From Methylobacterium sp. SyP6R (GTDB taxonomy: Bacteria; Pseudomonadota; Alphaproteobacteria; Rhizobiales; Beijerinckiaceae): a stretch of DNA of 64,000 bases. Made by a program: the position numbers and the translations under genes. The DNA lies in contig NZ_JAAQRC020000001.1 in NCBI RefSeq assembly GCF_019216885.1, positions 682,001 through 746,000 on the forward strand. The letters are read 5' to 3'. The notes under the pieces were generated by a model that saw nothing but the letters and a program-made list of their open reading frames with translations, did no database searches and was not told the origin of the DNA. Below are positions 37,091 through 45,377 of this stretch, piece by piece. The number at the start of each line of letters is the position of its first letter. Position 1 is the stretch's first letter.

Positions 37091-37816
37091 TCAAGCGACG
37101 AGGTAGCCGCCATCGACCGGCAGCACCACCCCGGTCATGAAGGCGGCGGCCGGGCTCGCCAGGAAGGTCACCGCTGCCGCGACATCGGCGGGCGTGCCCC
37201 AGCGGCCGAGCGGCGTGCGCGACAGGATCGGCCCCGCCCGGGCCGGATCGTCCTGGAGCGCCTGCGTCAGGGGCGTGGCGATCCAGCCCGGGGCCACCGC
37301 GTTCACCCGGATGCGATCCGGCGCGTACGCGATGGCGAGGGACTTCGTCAGCTGCGCCACGCCGCCCTTGCTGGCGCTGTAGGCCGGCACCAGCCCGCCG
37401 CCGAAGAACGACAGCATCGAGGCGGTGTTGACGATTGCACCGCCGGTCTCCGCCAGCTTCGGGCGCGCGGCGGTGCAGACCCGCATCGTGCCGGTGAGGT
37501 TCACCGCCAGCACTTCCTCGAACACCTCCGGCCGGTGCTCGTCGCCGCGCCGGATGATGCCGGCGCAATTGACCACGATGTCGAGCCGGGAGCACGCCCC
37601 GACCAGGGCGGCGACGGCCTCGCCGTCGGTGACGTCGAGCTCGTGCGCCGTGAGCGCGAGGTCTTTGGGGATCGCGTAGGCCGCGGCACCGATCCCGGCG
37701 GCGTGGACCCGGGCGCCGAGGCGTGCGAGCGCCTCGGCGATGCCGGCGCCGATGCCCGAGGTGGCGCCGGTGACGAGGGCGGTGCGGCCCTGAAGCAGGT
37801 CGGGAAGGAAGGTCAT
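37091..37816 (-). CDS. Short-chain dehydrogenase of a catabolic cluster
   Basis: 241 residues: cofactor loop LVTGATSGIGAGIAEAL, NCAGI, catalytic Ser in TASMLSF, YSASKGG (Tyr, Lys) and a C-terminal VVLPVDGGYLVA. Residues DVTDGEA follow the second strand, suggesting NAD(H). It overlaps the MFS gene by four bases (ATGA), so transport and oxidation are coupled. The combination MFS-SDR-IclR points to catabolism of a small organic acid or polyol; the substrate is not evident. Confidence 0.88.
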   Translation of the reverse strand: MTFLPDLLQGRTALVTGATSGIGAGIAEALARLGARVHAAGIGAAAYAIPKDLALTAHELDVTDGEAVAALVGACSRLDIVVNCAGIIRRGDEHRPEVFEEVLAVNLTGTMRVCTAARPKLAETGGAIVNTASMLSFFGGGLVPAYSASKGGVAQLTKSLAIAYAPDRIRVNAVAPGWIATPLTQALQDDPARAGPILSRTPLGRWGTPADVAAAVTFLASPAAAFMTGVVLPVDGGYLVA

Positions 37817-39132
37817 GCCGTACGCTCGCTGCGGATCAGGGTCTCGCCGCCTTCGAGGGGTTTCCGCACCAGGACGATGTAGGCGACAGCCGCCAGCACC
37901 GCGACCGCGGCGGCGGCGAGCAGCGCGTTGACGTAGGAGCCGGTGCCCTGGACGATGTAGCCGGTGATCACCGGCGCGAACGACCCGGCGAAGTAGCCGC
38001 CGAAATTCTGGATGCTGCCGAGCGAGGCGACCTGGCGCTTGGGCACCGCGACGCTCACCATCATCCAGGCGGCCCCGCTCGCCATGTTGATGAAGAACAT
38101 CGCCAGGCAGATATAGACTACGGCCATCGTCACGCTCGGGGTATAGGCCGCCGGCACCGTGAAGGCGCCGCCGCCGAGCAACCCGACGCAGACCGGCCAT
38201 TTGCGGCTGGCGACGATGCCGGCGCCGCGGGCGAGCAGCCGGTCGGCGGCCTGGCCGGCACAGAGCATGCCCAGCGTGCCGAACACGTAGGGAATCGCCA
38301 CCACCCAGCCGGTGCGGGCGACGCTCAGGCCCCGCTCGTGCTCGAGATAGGAGGGCAGCCAGGTCAGGTAGAGCCAGACCATGTAGATGACGCCCATGAA
38401 GCCCAGGATCATGCCCCAGGTGGTGGCGTGCGCAAACAGCCCCCGCCACTCCGAGAAGGTCATCTGCCGGGCCGGCGGCTCGGGGGCCGCCCCTTCGTCG
38501 AGATGGGCATTCTCCTGCGGCGTCAGCGCCACCTCGGCCCTGTTGCGGTAGACGAGGTACCAGCCGACCGCCACCACGATGCCGACGAGACCGGTGACGA
38601 CGAACATCCAGCGCCAGCCGAGCCCCAGCATCATCGCGGTCAGGAGCGGCGGGGCGATGCAGGGCCCGATGCAGGACGAGGCGACGAAGATGCCGGTCGG
38701 CGTGCCGCGCTCGCGAACTGAGAACCATTCGCTCACCGTCTTGGCGCCGGCGGGAAATTGCGGTGCCTCGCCCAGGCCCAGCACGGCGCGCGCCAGCACG
38801 AATTGCTGGAAATTGGCGACGAAGCCGGAGACGAGCTGCGCCAGCGACCAGAAGAACATGCCGGCCCCCAGCATGATCCGCGAGCCGATCCGGTCGAGCA
38901 GCGCGCCGACCGGCAATTGCGAGAAGGCATAGGCCAGCGAGAAGGCCGAGAGCAGCCAGCCCATCTCGGCGGGGGAAAGGGCCATCTCGTCGCGGATCGC
39001 CGTGTTGGCGATCGAAAGCGCCGAGCGGTCGACGTAGTTGATGATGCCAGCGGCGGTCAGGAACGCGACGGCGATCCACTGGATGCGGCGCAGGCGCGGT
39101 GATTTGATGTATGTTGCAGTGCCGGACGACAT
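37813..39132 (-). CDS. MFS transporter, anion:cation symporter type
   Basis: 439 residues with 12 hydrophobic segments. The first loop NYVDRSALSIANTAIRDEM and the following GWLLSAFSLAYAFSQLPVGALLDRIGSR are typical of the ACS family (hexuronate, glucarate, phthalate and related acids). The IMLGAGMFFWSLAQLVSGF and FVLARAVLGLGEAPQFPAGAKTVSEWF blocks also match. It probably imports an organic acid with protons. It is translated into the SDR gene (four-base overlap). A dispersed repeat lies upstream. Confidence 0.88.
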   Translation of the reverse strand: MSSGTATYIKSPRLRRIQWIAVAFLTAAGIINYVDRSALSIANTAIRDEMALSPAEMGWLLSAFSLAYAFSQLPVGALLDRIGSRIMLGAGMFFWSLAQLVSGFVANFQQFVLARAVLGLGEAPQFPAGAKTVSEWFSVRERGTPTGIFVASSCIGPCIAPPLLTAMMLGLGWRWMFVVTGLVGIVVAVGWYLVYRNRAEVALTPQENAHLDEGAAPEPPARQMTFSEWRGLFAHATTWGMILGFMGVIYMVWLYLTWLPSYLEHERGLSVARTGWVVAIPYVFGTLGMLCAGQAADRLLARGAGIVASRKWPVCVGLLGGGAFTVPAAYTPSVTMAVVYICLAMFFINMASGAAWMMVSVAVPKRQVASLGSIQNFGGYFAGSFAPVITGYIVQGTGSYVNALLAAAAVAVLAAVAYIVLVRKPLEGGETLIRSERTA

Positions 39133-39177
39133 CGCGTGCCGGTCCTCCCGGTAATCTTGATTTCAGTGTGTGGACCG

Positions 39178-39271
39178 CTTCACGATCGCGTTGCAATCGC
39201 GAAGCTCTCCAAGTCTTTGTTTGATCGTATTTTCTTCGACGAACCGGTGTCCACTTCGTCGGAAAATGCTC
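39178..39271 (-). repeat. Dispersed repeat family 3, copy a
   Basis: Its reverse complement contains agcattttccgacgaagtgg, cggttcgtcg and gagcttcgcgattgcaacgcgatcgtg in the same order as 60188-60390. It lies upstream of the MFS gene, immediately before a family 1 repeat. The central part is shorter than in the other copy. Confidence 0.7.
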
Positions 39272-39299
39272 TGGCCGACCGCTCTGGCTTCAGCCCGCG

Positions 39300-39436
39300 A
39301 CCTCATCCTGAGGTGCCGGCGATCGAAGATCGCGACTGAAAGGAGCCTCGAAGGAGGCCTCCAGGGATCGCGAGACGTCGGGAGCCCTCCTTCGAGGCCA
39401 GTCGATTTTCAATCGACCGACACCGCAGGATGCGGT
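39300..39436. repeat. Dispersed palindromic repeat family 1, copy D
   Basis: Left end acctcatcctgaggt is intact; the right end is degenerate (caccgcaggatgcggt), but the inner stem cctcgaaggagg/ccctccttcgagg is kept. It lies in the gap between the MFS and cupin genes, next to a family 3 repeat. Confidence 0.78.
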
Positions 39437-39480
39437 CATGGGCGGGATGGCCAGCTCCGGTCGGAACGCGGACAGCCGCT

Positions 39481-40038
39481 TCAGCGGATGAACCGATCGA
39501 CGTAATCCGCCCCCAGCCCCACCGCCTCGTAATGCGCCCGGCACAGGTCGATCTTGGTGAAGACGTCCTCGTAGCCGGTATGCCGGCCCCACGGATCGAC
39601 GTAGTACATGCAGCCGTTGACCTGGAAATAGGTGATCATCTCCTCGACGCCCTCGTCGACCACGAGGGTGTGGGTCTCGCCCGGCGGCTCGAAGGCGTAG
39701 GCGCCCTCGCTCGCGACCCAGTCGTGCTCCAGGTAGCGCCAGCTGCCCTTGAGCACGAAGGCGTGGACCGGGCCGGGATGGCGGTGGCGACTGAGGATGC
39801 CGGCCTTGCGGACCTTGAGCAGGTTCATCCAGTAGCCGGCCGAGACGTTCAGGCAGAGCGGCCGGAACCACACGCTCTCGGCCTGCGGCACCCAGATCCG
39901 GTCGTCCTCGGGAATGGCCGGCGCCACCACGAGGTCGGGCCGGATCTCCGCCGGCTGCGGATTCTGGTAGGGCATTCGCCGCAGGGCCGCGGCGTCGAGC
40001 CCGGCGGCGGGATCGGCCGCCGGTAGGGCAGCACTCAT
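39481..40038 (-). CDS. Cupin dioxygenase (2,4'-dihydroxyacetophenone dioxygenase family)
   Basis: 185 residues with a single cupin barrel. Metal ligands are likely in SRHRHPGPVHAFVLKG (two His) and PPGETHTLV (Glu/His). The family pattern WFRPLCLNVSAGYWMNLLKV and the C-terminal YVDPWGRHTGYEDVFTKIDLCRAHY match the DAD-dioxygenase-like cupins, which cleave aromatic ketones or act on related ring compounds. It probably belongs to the same catabolic locus as the MFS, SDR and IclR genes, although two repeats separate it from them. Confidence 0.8.
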   Translation of the reverse strand: MSAALPAADPAAGLDAAALRRMPYQNPQPAEIRPDLVVAPAIPEDDRIWVPQAESVWFRPLCLNVSAGYWMNLLKVRKAGILSRHRHPGPVHAFVLKGSWRYLEHDWVASEGAYAFEPPGETHTLVVDEGVEEMITYFQVNGCMYYVDPWGRHTGYEDVFTKIDLCRAHYEAVGLGADYVDRFIR

Positions 40039-40135
40039 GGCATCCTCCCGATATCCATATCGTGGACATTTTGTCCGTGATGTGGATGGTCGAGGAGGTG
40101 AGCCGCCCTGTCAAACCTTGGCCGCTGCATGGCAG

Positions 40136-40254
40136 CGTTGCAGTGATACGCAATCCGGAAGATCACTTCCGGATTTCGTATCACCAGCCCGCGCGGCGCG
40201 TGAGCGAAGCCGATTTCCGCATCGCGAAGCGATCAGTCGGAAATCGTATGAGAC
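40136..40254 (+). repeat. Dispersed repeat family 2, copy b
   Basis: This roughly 119-bp copy contains atccggaagatcacttccgg, cagcccgcgcggcgc, gagcgaagcc and ttccgcatcgcgaagcgatc. It matches 4858-4975 in reverse orientation and 42132-42219 weakly in the same orientation. It is near the 5' end of the cupin gene and might carry its promoter. Confidence 0.7.
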
Positions 40255-40380
40255 GCAGTCCGCCGCGCCCGATCGGTTGGCGCGGGAGGTGTGCCATCGT
40301 GATCGGTATGTCAGGCTCGAGCGTTCCGCCCGAGCCCGGCGGTCATACCGACGGTCGTTGAAAACGATCGTTGGTTCCGT

Positions 40381-40441
40381 TCTCGAATTTTCGCCAAGCC
40401 CGAGGTCCCGGACTTCCGGGCTTGGTGTCGAAAATTCGAGA
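40381..40441. repeat. Compound inverted repeat downstream of the Crp/Fnr gene
   Basis: Outer arms tctcgaattttcg (40381-40393) and cgaaaattcgaga (40429-40441) pair perfectly. Inner arms ccaagcccg and cgggcttgg pair perfectly too, except for a short bulge. Another smaller hairpin (ggtatg..catacc with ggctcg..cgagcc) lies at 40315-40352. The set is 3' of the Crp/Fnr gene and may act as its terminator or mRNA-stabilising structure. Confidence 0.65.
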
Positions 40442-40514
40442 TGGGTCGACGGCCCCGTCGATCTCGGGCTTGGCCGAGATCGAATCGATGCGTCGGCGTC
40501 TTGGGCCGTTGGTA

Positions 40515-41303
40515 TCAGTCGTGCGCCCGGGTCGGATCGACCGCCACGATGGCGCCGTTCTCGGCGTAGATCGCCCCGAGCACGGAGCGGAAATGGTTCC
40601 GGACCTTGCCGTAGCACTCGCAGGCGGCGTGCTCGGCCTGGGCCCGGTCCAGGATCGTGATCTGGCCGCGGCGCACCGAGATCAGGCCCCGGCGCTGCAA
40701 CGATCCGATCACGCCGGTGAGGTAGGTGCGGCGCACGCCGAGCATCTCGGCGAGCATCTCCTGCGTCACCGGCAAGACCGGGGTGCCGAGCCGGTCCTGG
40801 AAGGTCAGGAGCCAGCGCAGGCACCGCTCCTCGATCGGGTGGACGGCGTTGCAGGCCACCGATTGCAGCACCTGGGCGAGCAGGCAATCGGCGTAGCGCA
40901 CGAACAGGTCGCGCAAGGACGGGGAGGCAGCCCGGGCCCGGGTCAGCCGCTCGGCGTCGAGGCGCAGCACCTCGCCGGCGACCTGCACCACCGCCTCGCT
41001 GAAGGCCGGCAGGTAGCCGTGGCTGACGACGCCGCCGACCGCGCCCTCGTGCCCCACCGTCGCGGTCTCGACCATCCGTCCGTCGCGCATGCGCGAGACC
41101 AGTGTCACGGTGGTCTGGTTCAGCGGGAACGTCACGTGCGACACGTCCTCGCCGGCGCGAAACAGCACCGTGCCGCGGCTCCGCTGCGCCCGCTCGAGAT
41201 AAGGCGCCAGAAGGGCGCGGTCGCCCGCATCGAGGGCTTCGAGCAGGAGGTTGCCCTCGAAAAGACCGGTCTCGGGGGACCGCGACTCGTCCGGCGCATT
41301 CAA
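40515..41303 (-). CDS. Crp/Fnr family transcriptional regulator
   Basis: 262 residues: a cNMP-binding-like barrel (about 20-150; RGTVLFRAGEDVSHVTFPL, ETATVGHEGAVGG) and a C-terminal winged helix (PVTQEMLAEMLGVRRTYLTGVIGSLQRRGLISVRRGQITILDR). No cysteine cluster of the Fnr type is visible in the N-terminus. The tail ACECYGKVRNHFRSVL is common in methylobacterial Crp paralogues. The TTG start follows CCGGAG at a fitting distance; ATGs further upstream give an unlikely, low-similarity extension. Signal unknown. Confidence 0.83.
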   Translation of the reverse strand: MNAPDESRSPETGLFEGNLLLEALDAGDRALLAPYLERAQRSRGTVLFRAGEDVSHVTFPLNQTTVTLVSRMRDGRMVETATVGHEGAVGGVVSHGYLPAFSEAVVQVAGEVLRLDAERLTRARAASPSLRDLFVRYADCLLAQVLQSVACNAVHPIEERCLRWLLTFQDRLGTPVLPVTQEMLAEMLGVRRTYLTGVIGSLQRRGLISVRRGQITILDRAQAEHAACECYGKVRNHFRSVLGAIYAENGAIVAVDPTRAHD

Positions 41304-42365
41304 CGTCGTCGTCTCCGGAAAATTCGGCGGCCCGCTGTGGAATCGGGCCGAGGGCGGCAATGCCCGAAATTGGCAAAAGCTGCGCGAGCCGGCGCAGTGC
41401 GCAGACTCGCGGCGGGGACGAGCCTGCCTTTGGTCTAACGGTGCGTCACCCCCGTGTCTGTCGTATTTCTGACATTGCGGGTGCGATTCCGGCTTATGCC
41501 GATCAGCCAAACGGTGATCTCGCACCGCCAAATATACTGTCCCGCACTATAATCGGAGACGTGTTCGAGAGACGCGACGCTTCCGCGACAAGCCTGGATT
41601 TAACCCATGTATCAAGTTTTTGCAATCATTTTCTTTATTAGCGCAGGGATGATCTCTTAGTCAACTCACAGTTTGTCACTAATTTTTTCCAGTCAACCTA
41701 AAGTCATTGTATTCAAGCAATCGGGACAATGCAGGAAGGTATGGTGTGCAAATATATGGAGCGCAATGCGATCGATCTGTTTCGCCCGTGGGGGCGCAAG
41801 CGAGCGGCCGCGGAATTGTCGAAGCATTTCATCGGCCTGCGCGGCAAATTCCGGTTTCGATGCGACGCTGCGGCAGGGGGGGGCGGGCTTTCGGCTGCGG
41901 CGAGGTGACGGGCATCGTCTGCGCGGATCGGCAGGGCTTCGATACGTTCGCCGTTCGTCCCGCAGGCGGAGACAGGGGCTGTCGCGCCTGCTGTCCTGAG
42001 ATCGTCGCGAGCGATCGTCGTCGGGGCACCACCCATGGGACGGCTCATTGCGTCATGCGGGGCTGCATGCACGGCGCGTGATCCGATGTCCGGACCCCGG
42101 ATCACCAACCAGCGTGGTGAAGCGGTCAGCTTCACACGCCTGAGCGAAGCCGATTTCCCGCGTCGCGACCGTGAATGCGCGGCAATTGCCGCGCGATCAC
42201 CGGAGAATTGTATGAGACGAACGGATGAACGATGCCCGCTCGCCCGGCGGCCCCGTGCGGGATCGCCCGATCGCGATCGCATTCCCCAAGGGGCACTCTC
42301 GCGACAAGCGCGGCCCGCCGCGCGGCCTCGATCGAGAGCCCGGACGTCCTCGCGGGTCGAGCCCG
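41304..42365. other. Long non-coding gap with an AT-rich island and a degraded repeat
   Basis: More than 1 kb with no convincing gene. The part 41590-41760 is strikingly AT-rich for this genome and may hold the Crp/Fnr promoter or the trace of an inserted element. At 42132-42219 lies a weak copy of repeat family 2. Short open frames exist on both strands but lack protein-like composition or a ribosome-binding site. Confidence 0.55.
42132..42219 (+). repeat. Dispersed repeat family 2, copy c (degraded)
   Basis: Shares gcctgagcgaagccgatttcc and gaattgtatgagacg-type blocks with the copy at 40136-40254, but the central part has been replaced. It sits 146 bp past the stop of the sigma-factor gene. 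Confidence 0.5.
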
Positions 42366-43103
42366 TCAACCGTCGAGCGCGACCGCGCCGGCATGCCCCA
42401 TCGCCGAGCGGGTCAGCCGGTCGGCCCCGAGCTCACCGCCGGAATAGCCGAGGAGTTCCGCCAGCTTGTCGCGGGCGCGGCAGACCCGGCTCTTCACCGT
42501 GCCGACCTTGCACTGCATCAACTCGGCGGCGTCCTCGTAGGACAGGTCGCCGACCGCGACCAGCATCAGAGCCTCGCGCTGCTCGGCCACCAGCTTGTTG
42601 AGCGCGGCCTGGAGATCCTGCACGTCGAGGCGGTCGCCCTGGTTGGGGGCGGAGGTCAGGCGAGCCGAGTACACGCCCTCGCCATCCTCGACCTCGCGGG
42701 AGCGCTTGCGGTGCTCCGAGTAGAAGGCGTTGCGCATGATCGTGAACAGCCAGGCGCTGAGATTGGTGCCGGACTCGAACCGGTCGCGGTTCTGCCAGGC
42801 CTTCAGCATCGTGTCCTGCACCAGATCGTCGGCCCGGGCCGGGTTGGCGGTCAGGGTCAGGGCGAAGCGGCGGAGCGCCGGCGCCGCCGCGAGCAGGTCC
42901 TCCCGGAACCGGTCTTCCTTCGGTGCCCCGAGCGCCGCGAGCGCCAGGTCCAGCCGCGAGAGCAGGTCCGCGAAGGCGGCGGGCGCCGCCTCGTCCTCGA
43001 CCGCCGCGTAATGGGCGCGAAGCCGCTCGCCCAGGTGCTCCTGCACCGAGTGGGGCAGGGCCGGGGCGGTCTTCGGAAGGCCGGGGGGCTGGCTCTGGGT
43101 CAT
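42366..43103 (-). CDS. NepR-like domain fused to a general-stress ECF sigma factor (EcfG type)
   Basis: 245 residues in one frame. Residues about 17-56 (PHSVQEHLGERLRAHYAAV, then FADLLSRLDLALA) look like NepR, the small anti-sigma factor of the alphaproteobacterial general stress response: two short helices with LG-x-x-LRA and LLxRLD. Residues about 65-135 are sigma region 2 (ADDLVQDTMLKAWQNRDRF, SAWLFTIMRNAFYSEHRKR) and about 165-215 region 4 (LVAEQREALMLVAVGDLSYEDAAELMQCKVGTVKSRVCRAR). EcfG-type sigmas are usually about 180 residues, so the first 60 are additional. It probably directs stress transcription and may be held by its own NepR part until phospho-PhyR binds. No phyR is in the window. 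Confidence 0.72.
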   Translation of the reverse strand: MTQSQPPGLPKTAPALPHSVQEHLGERLRAHYAAVEDEAAPAAFADLLSRLDLALAALGAPKEDRFREDLLAAAPALRRFALTLTANPARADDLVQDTMLKAWQNRDRFESGTNLSAWLFTIMRNAFYSEHRKRSREVEDGEGVYSARLTSAPNQGDRLDVQDLQAALNKLVAEQREALMLVAVGDLSYEDAAELMQCKVGTVKSRVCRARDKLAELLGYSGGELGADRLTRSAMGHAGAVALDG

Positions 43104-43241
43104 CGGGTCGTTCGGCTCGCACTGGATCGTGCCCAAGCTAGACCATAAGCAACCCGGAGGCGAGGCCGAACCCGACCCGGCATCGATGCAGCGCAACAAA
43201 GAGGCCGCCGCGTGGCCGCGGCGGCACTCCGGAGCCGCTCC

Positions 43242-43613
43242 CTAGCGGCGGCCCTTCAGCAGCCAGCCGGCGACGAAGGCGAGGCCGGCTACGGCAACCA
43301 GCGTCTCGGTCGGGTGCGACTCGGCCCGGCGCAGGGCGGCACGGCCGCGGTGGCGCGCCTCGCCGTAGATCTCGCGCCCGCGCTCGTAGGCGTCGCGGCC
43401 GCGCGTCTCGATCTCGCGGGCGAGGGCCGCACCGTCATGCGACAGGTCCTCGGCGACCTCCCGGCCGCGGCCATAGGCGTATTGGGCGCCGCCGATCACC
43501 TGGTTCAGGGCGCCTTCCGCCTGCGGCCGGGCGCGGCCGGCGACGGCGCCGAGCGCGGTCTGGCCGCGGCCCTTCAGGTGGCGCAATCCACCCTCGATCT
43601 GGTCCCTGTTCAT
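43242..43613 (-). CDS. CsbD-like stress protein with C-terminal membrane helix
   Basis: 123 residues. It begins with MNRDQIEGGLRHLKGRGQTALGAVAG, which has the CsbD pattern, continues with charged, amphipathic helices, and ends with a hydrophobic segment (TLVAVAGLAFVAGWLL) of the ElaB/DUF883 kind. It looks like a stress-induced, inner-membrane-associated protein. It is close to a second CsbD gene and the sigma factor, suggesting one general-stress locus. A terminator separates it from the upstream csbD gene, so it has its own promoter. Confidence 0.75.
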   Translation of the reverse strand: MNRDQIEGGLRHLKGRGQTALGAVAGRARPQAEGALNQVIGGAQYAYGRGREVAEDLSHDGAALAREIETRGRDAYERGREIYGEARHRGRAALRRAESHPTETLVAVAGLAFVAGWLLKGRR

Positions 43614-43651
43614 CGCGGTCTCCTTTTCCGAAAAGACAGGACAAGCACTCC

Positions 43652-43698
43652 AAAAAACAAAGGGCCGGCCCCTCGCGCATCTCGCGAGAAACCGGCCC
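43652..43698 (-). terminator. Intrinsic terminator after the CsbD gene
   Basis: On the minus strand, GGGCCGG and CTCGCG arms pair with CGCGAG and CCGGCCC through a short bulge and a loop, and the stem is followed by TTTGTTTTTT. A GC-rich stem and a T run make this a textbook intrinsic terminator for the 67-residue CsbD gene. Confidence 0.82.
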
Positions 43699-43755
43699 GA
43701 TCGTTCGCAGGGTCGGGCCGGCTCCAGCCCGCCCGCCCGACGATCAAATCCTGGA

Positions 43756-43959
43756 TCAGAGCTTGCTCTTCACCGTGTCGGCGGCATTCTTGATGCCGTC
43801 CTTGACGTCGCCGGTGGTCTTCTGGGCCTCGCCCTTCAGCTCCTGGGCCTTGCCCTCGGCCTGCAGCTTGTCGTTGCCGGTGGCGCTGCCGATGCCCTGC
43901 TTGATGTTGCCGACGGCCTCGTTGGCGAGACCCTTGATCTTGTCGGTGGTGCTGCTCAT
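43756..43959 (-). CDS. CsbD family stress protein
   Basis: 67 residues with the family core [42 protein letters not shown], rich in Lys, Gly, Ala and Asp, and no hydrophobic stretch. CsbD-like proteins are small, hydrophilic and strongly induced under general stress; their action is unknown. Upstream is a GGAAC-N16-GGTT pair at 44031-44007 that fits the EcfG-type promoter, and a terminator follows. So it is likely a single-gene stress transcript. Confidence 0.9.
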   Translation of the reverse strand: MSSTTDKIKGLANEAVGNIKQGIGSATGNDKLQAEGKAQELKGEAQKTTGDVKDGIKNAADTVKSKL

Positions 43960-44006
43960 GGGAAGCTCCTCGTCTCGTGCAGTTCAGCGACTGCTCAGGT
44001 CTGAAG

Positions 44007-44031
44007 AACCGCCGAGGCGGCGCCTTGTTCC
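44007..44031 (-). promoter_or_regulatory. Candidate general-stress (EcfG-type) promoter for csbD
   Basis: Read on the minus strand, GGAAC is followed after 16 bases by GGTT. The accepted alphaproteobacterial consensus is GGAAC-N16/17-CGTT. It lies 48 bp upstream of the CsbD start, with an AGGAG ribosome site in between. Confidence 0.6.
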
Positions 44032-44126
44032 GCAGCGACAGACGCCGAATCCGCCCGCGGGCTGGACCGGGGCGGCGGAACCCGCTAGGTCGCGCGCCCT
44101 CCCTTGAGCTCCGGCAGAGATTCGGC

Positions 44127-45374
44127 ATGGCGGCCTGCGGCCTCGATTTCGGCACTTCGAACACAACCCTCGGCCTGATCGGGGCCGGCGGGCTCGCGCT
44201 GGCGCCGCTGGAGGGCGAGGCGGTCACGATCCCGAGCGCGATCTTCTTCCCGCCGGCCGGCGACGAGGCGATCGGCCGGGCCGCCATGGCGGCCTATGTC
44301 GAGGGCGATCCCGGGCGGCTGATGCGCAGCCTCAAATCGGTGCTCGGCTCCTCGCTCCTCGACGAGACCACCCCGGTCGGGCGGCGGCGGCTGTCGTTCC
44401 GGGCGGTCATCGCCCGCTACCTCGCCGCCGTGAAGGCGCGGGCGGAGAGCCAAGCCGGCGAGGCGCTGACCCAGGTGGTCCACGGCCGCCCGGTCCACTT
44501 CGTCGACGGCGATCCCGACGGCGACCGCCGGGCCGAGGAGGCGCTCGCCGGCATCGCCCGGGAGGTCGGCTTCACTCAGGTGTCGTTCCAGTACGAGCCG
44601 ATCGCCGCGGCGCTCGACTACGAGCGCGGGCTCGACCGCGAGGAGGTGGCGCTGATCGCCGATATCGGCGGCGGCACCTCGGATTTCTCGGTGGTGCGTC
44701 TGAGCCCCGAGCGCCACCGGGCGGTGGAGCGGGCCGGCGACATCCTGGCCAATGACGGCGTGCGGATCGGCGGCACCGATTTCGACCGCACGCTCAGCGT
44801 CGGCGAGGTGATGCCGCTTCTCGGCCTCGGCAGCCCGATGCGGCGGCCTGGTCTCGACGTACCGTCATCCTATTACCACGACCTCGCCACCTGGTCGCAG
44901 ATCAACCGGCTCTACGACGGCAAGACCCTGCGCGAGCTGCGCTCGCTCCGCCGCGACGTGGCGCGTCCCGAACTGATCGACCGCCTCGCCGCGGTGATCG
45001 AGGCCGAGCGCGGCCACACCCTGGCGATGGAGGTCGAGGAGGCCAAGATCGCCCTGTCGGAGGTCGAGCGGGTCGGCCTGCCGCTCGCTTGGGTCGAGCC
45101 GGGCCTCACGGCCGAGATCGACCGCCCCGACCTCGCCCGCCATTCCGCCGACCTCGCCCGGCGCATCGGCGCCTGCATCGCGCGCTGCCTGCGCGACGCC
45201 GCCGTGAAGCCCTCGGAGATCGACGCCCTGTTCCTCACCGGCGGCTCGACCCGCCTCGCCCCGGTCCGCGAGGCGATCCTGGCGGCGGCCCCCGAGGCAC
45301 GGGTGGTCGAGGGCGACACCTTCGGCTCGGTCGGCCTCGGGCTGACGGTGGAGGCGGCGCGGCGCTACGGGTGA
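44127..45374 (+). CDS. Hsp70-family ATPase (YegD-like)
   Basis: 415 residues: the actin-like nucleotide-binding domain only. CGLDFGTSNTTLGLI (phosphate 1), ALIADIGGGTSDFSVVRL (phosphate 2) and LFLTGGSTRLAPVREAI (adenosine) are intact. There is no substrate-binding beta domain or helical lid, so it is not DnaK; YegD-type chaperone-like ATPases share this plan. The client is unknown. It is divergent from the CsbD gene, and its position inside the stress region suggests a role in protein quality under stress (inference). Confidence 0.85.
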   Translation: MAACGLDFGTSNTTLGLIGAGGLALAPLEGEAVTIPSAIFFPPAGDEAIGRAAMAAYVEGDPGRLMRSLKSVLGSSLLDETTPVGRRRLSFRAVIARYLAAVKARAESQAGEALTQVVHGRPVHFVDGDPDGDRRAEEALAGIAREVGFTQVSFQYEPIAAALDYERGLDREEVALIADIGGGTSDFSVVRLSPERHRAVERAGDILANDGVRIGGTDFDRTLSVGEVMPLLGLGSPMRRPGLDVPSSYYHDLATWSQINRLYDGKTLRELRSLRRDVARPELIDRLAAVIEAERGHTLAMEVEEAKIALSEVERVGLPLAWVEPGLTAEIDRPDLARHSADLARRIGACIARCLRDAAVKPSEIDALFLTGGSTRLAPVREAILAAAPEARVVEGDTFGSVGLGLTVEAARRYG

Positions 45375-45377
45375 CCC

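Noticed and set aside
41707..42081. Possible 124-codon gene in the Crp/Fnr upstream gap
   Set aside because: No ribosome site, no hydrophobic or conserved pattern, Cys/Gly/Arg-rich composition; more likely a chance frame.
43104..43199. Longer start for the NepR/sigma fusion
   Set aside because: The extra 32 residues have no NepR or sigma character; the ATG at 43103 fits the NepR-like start.
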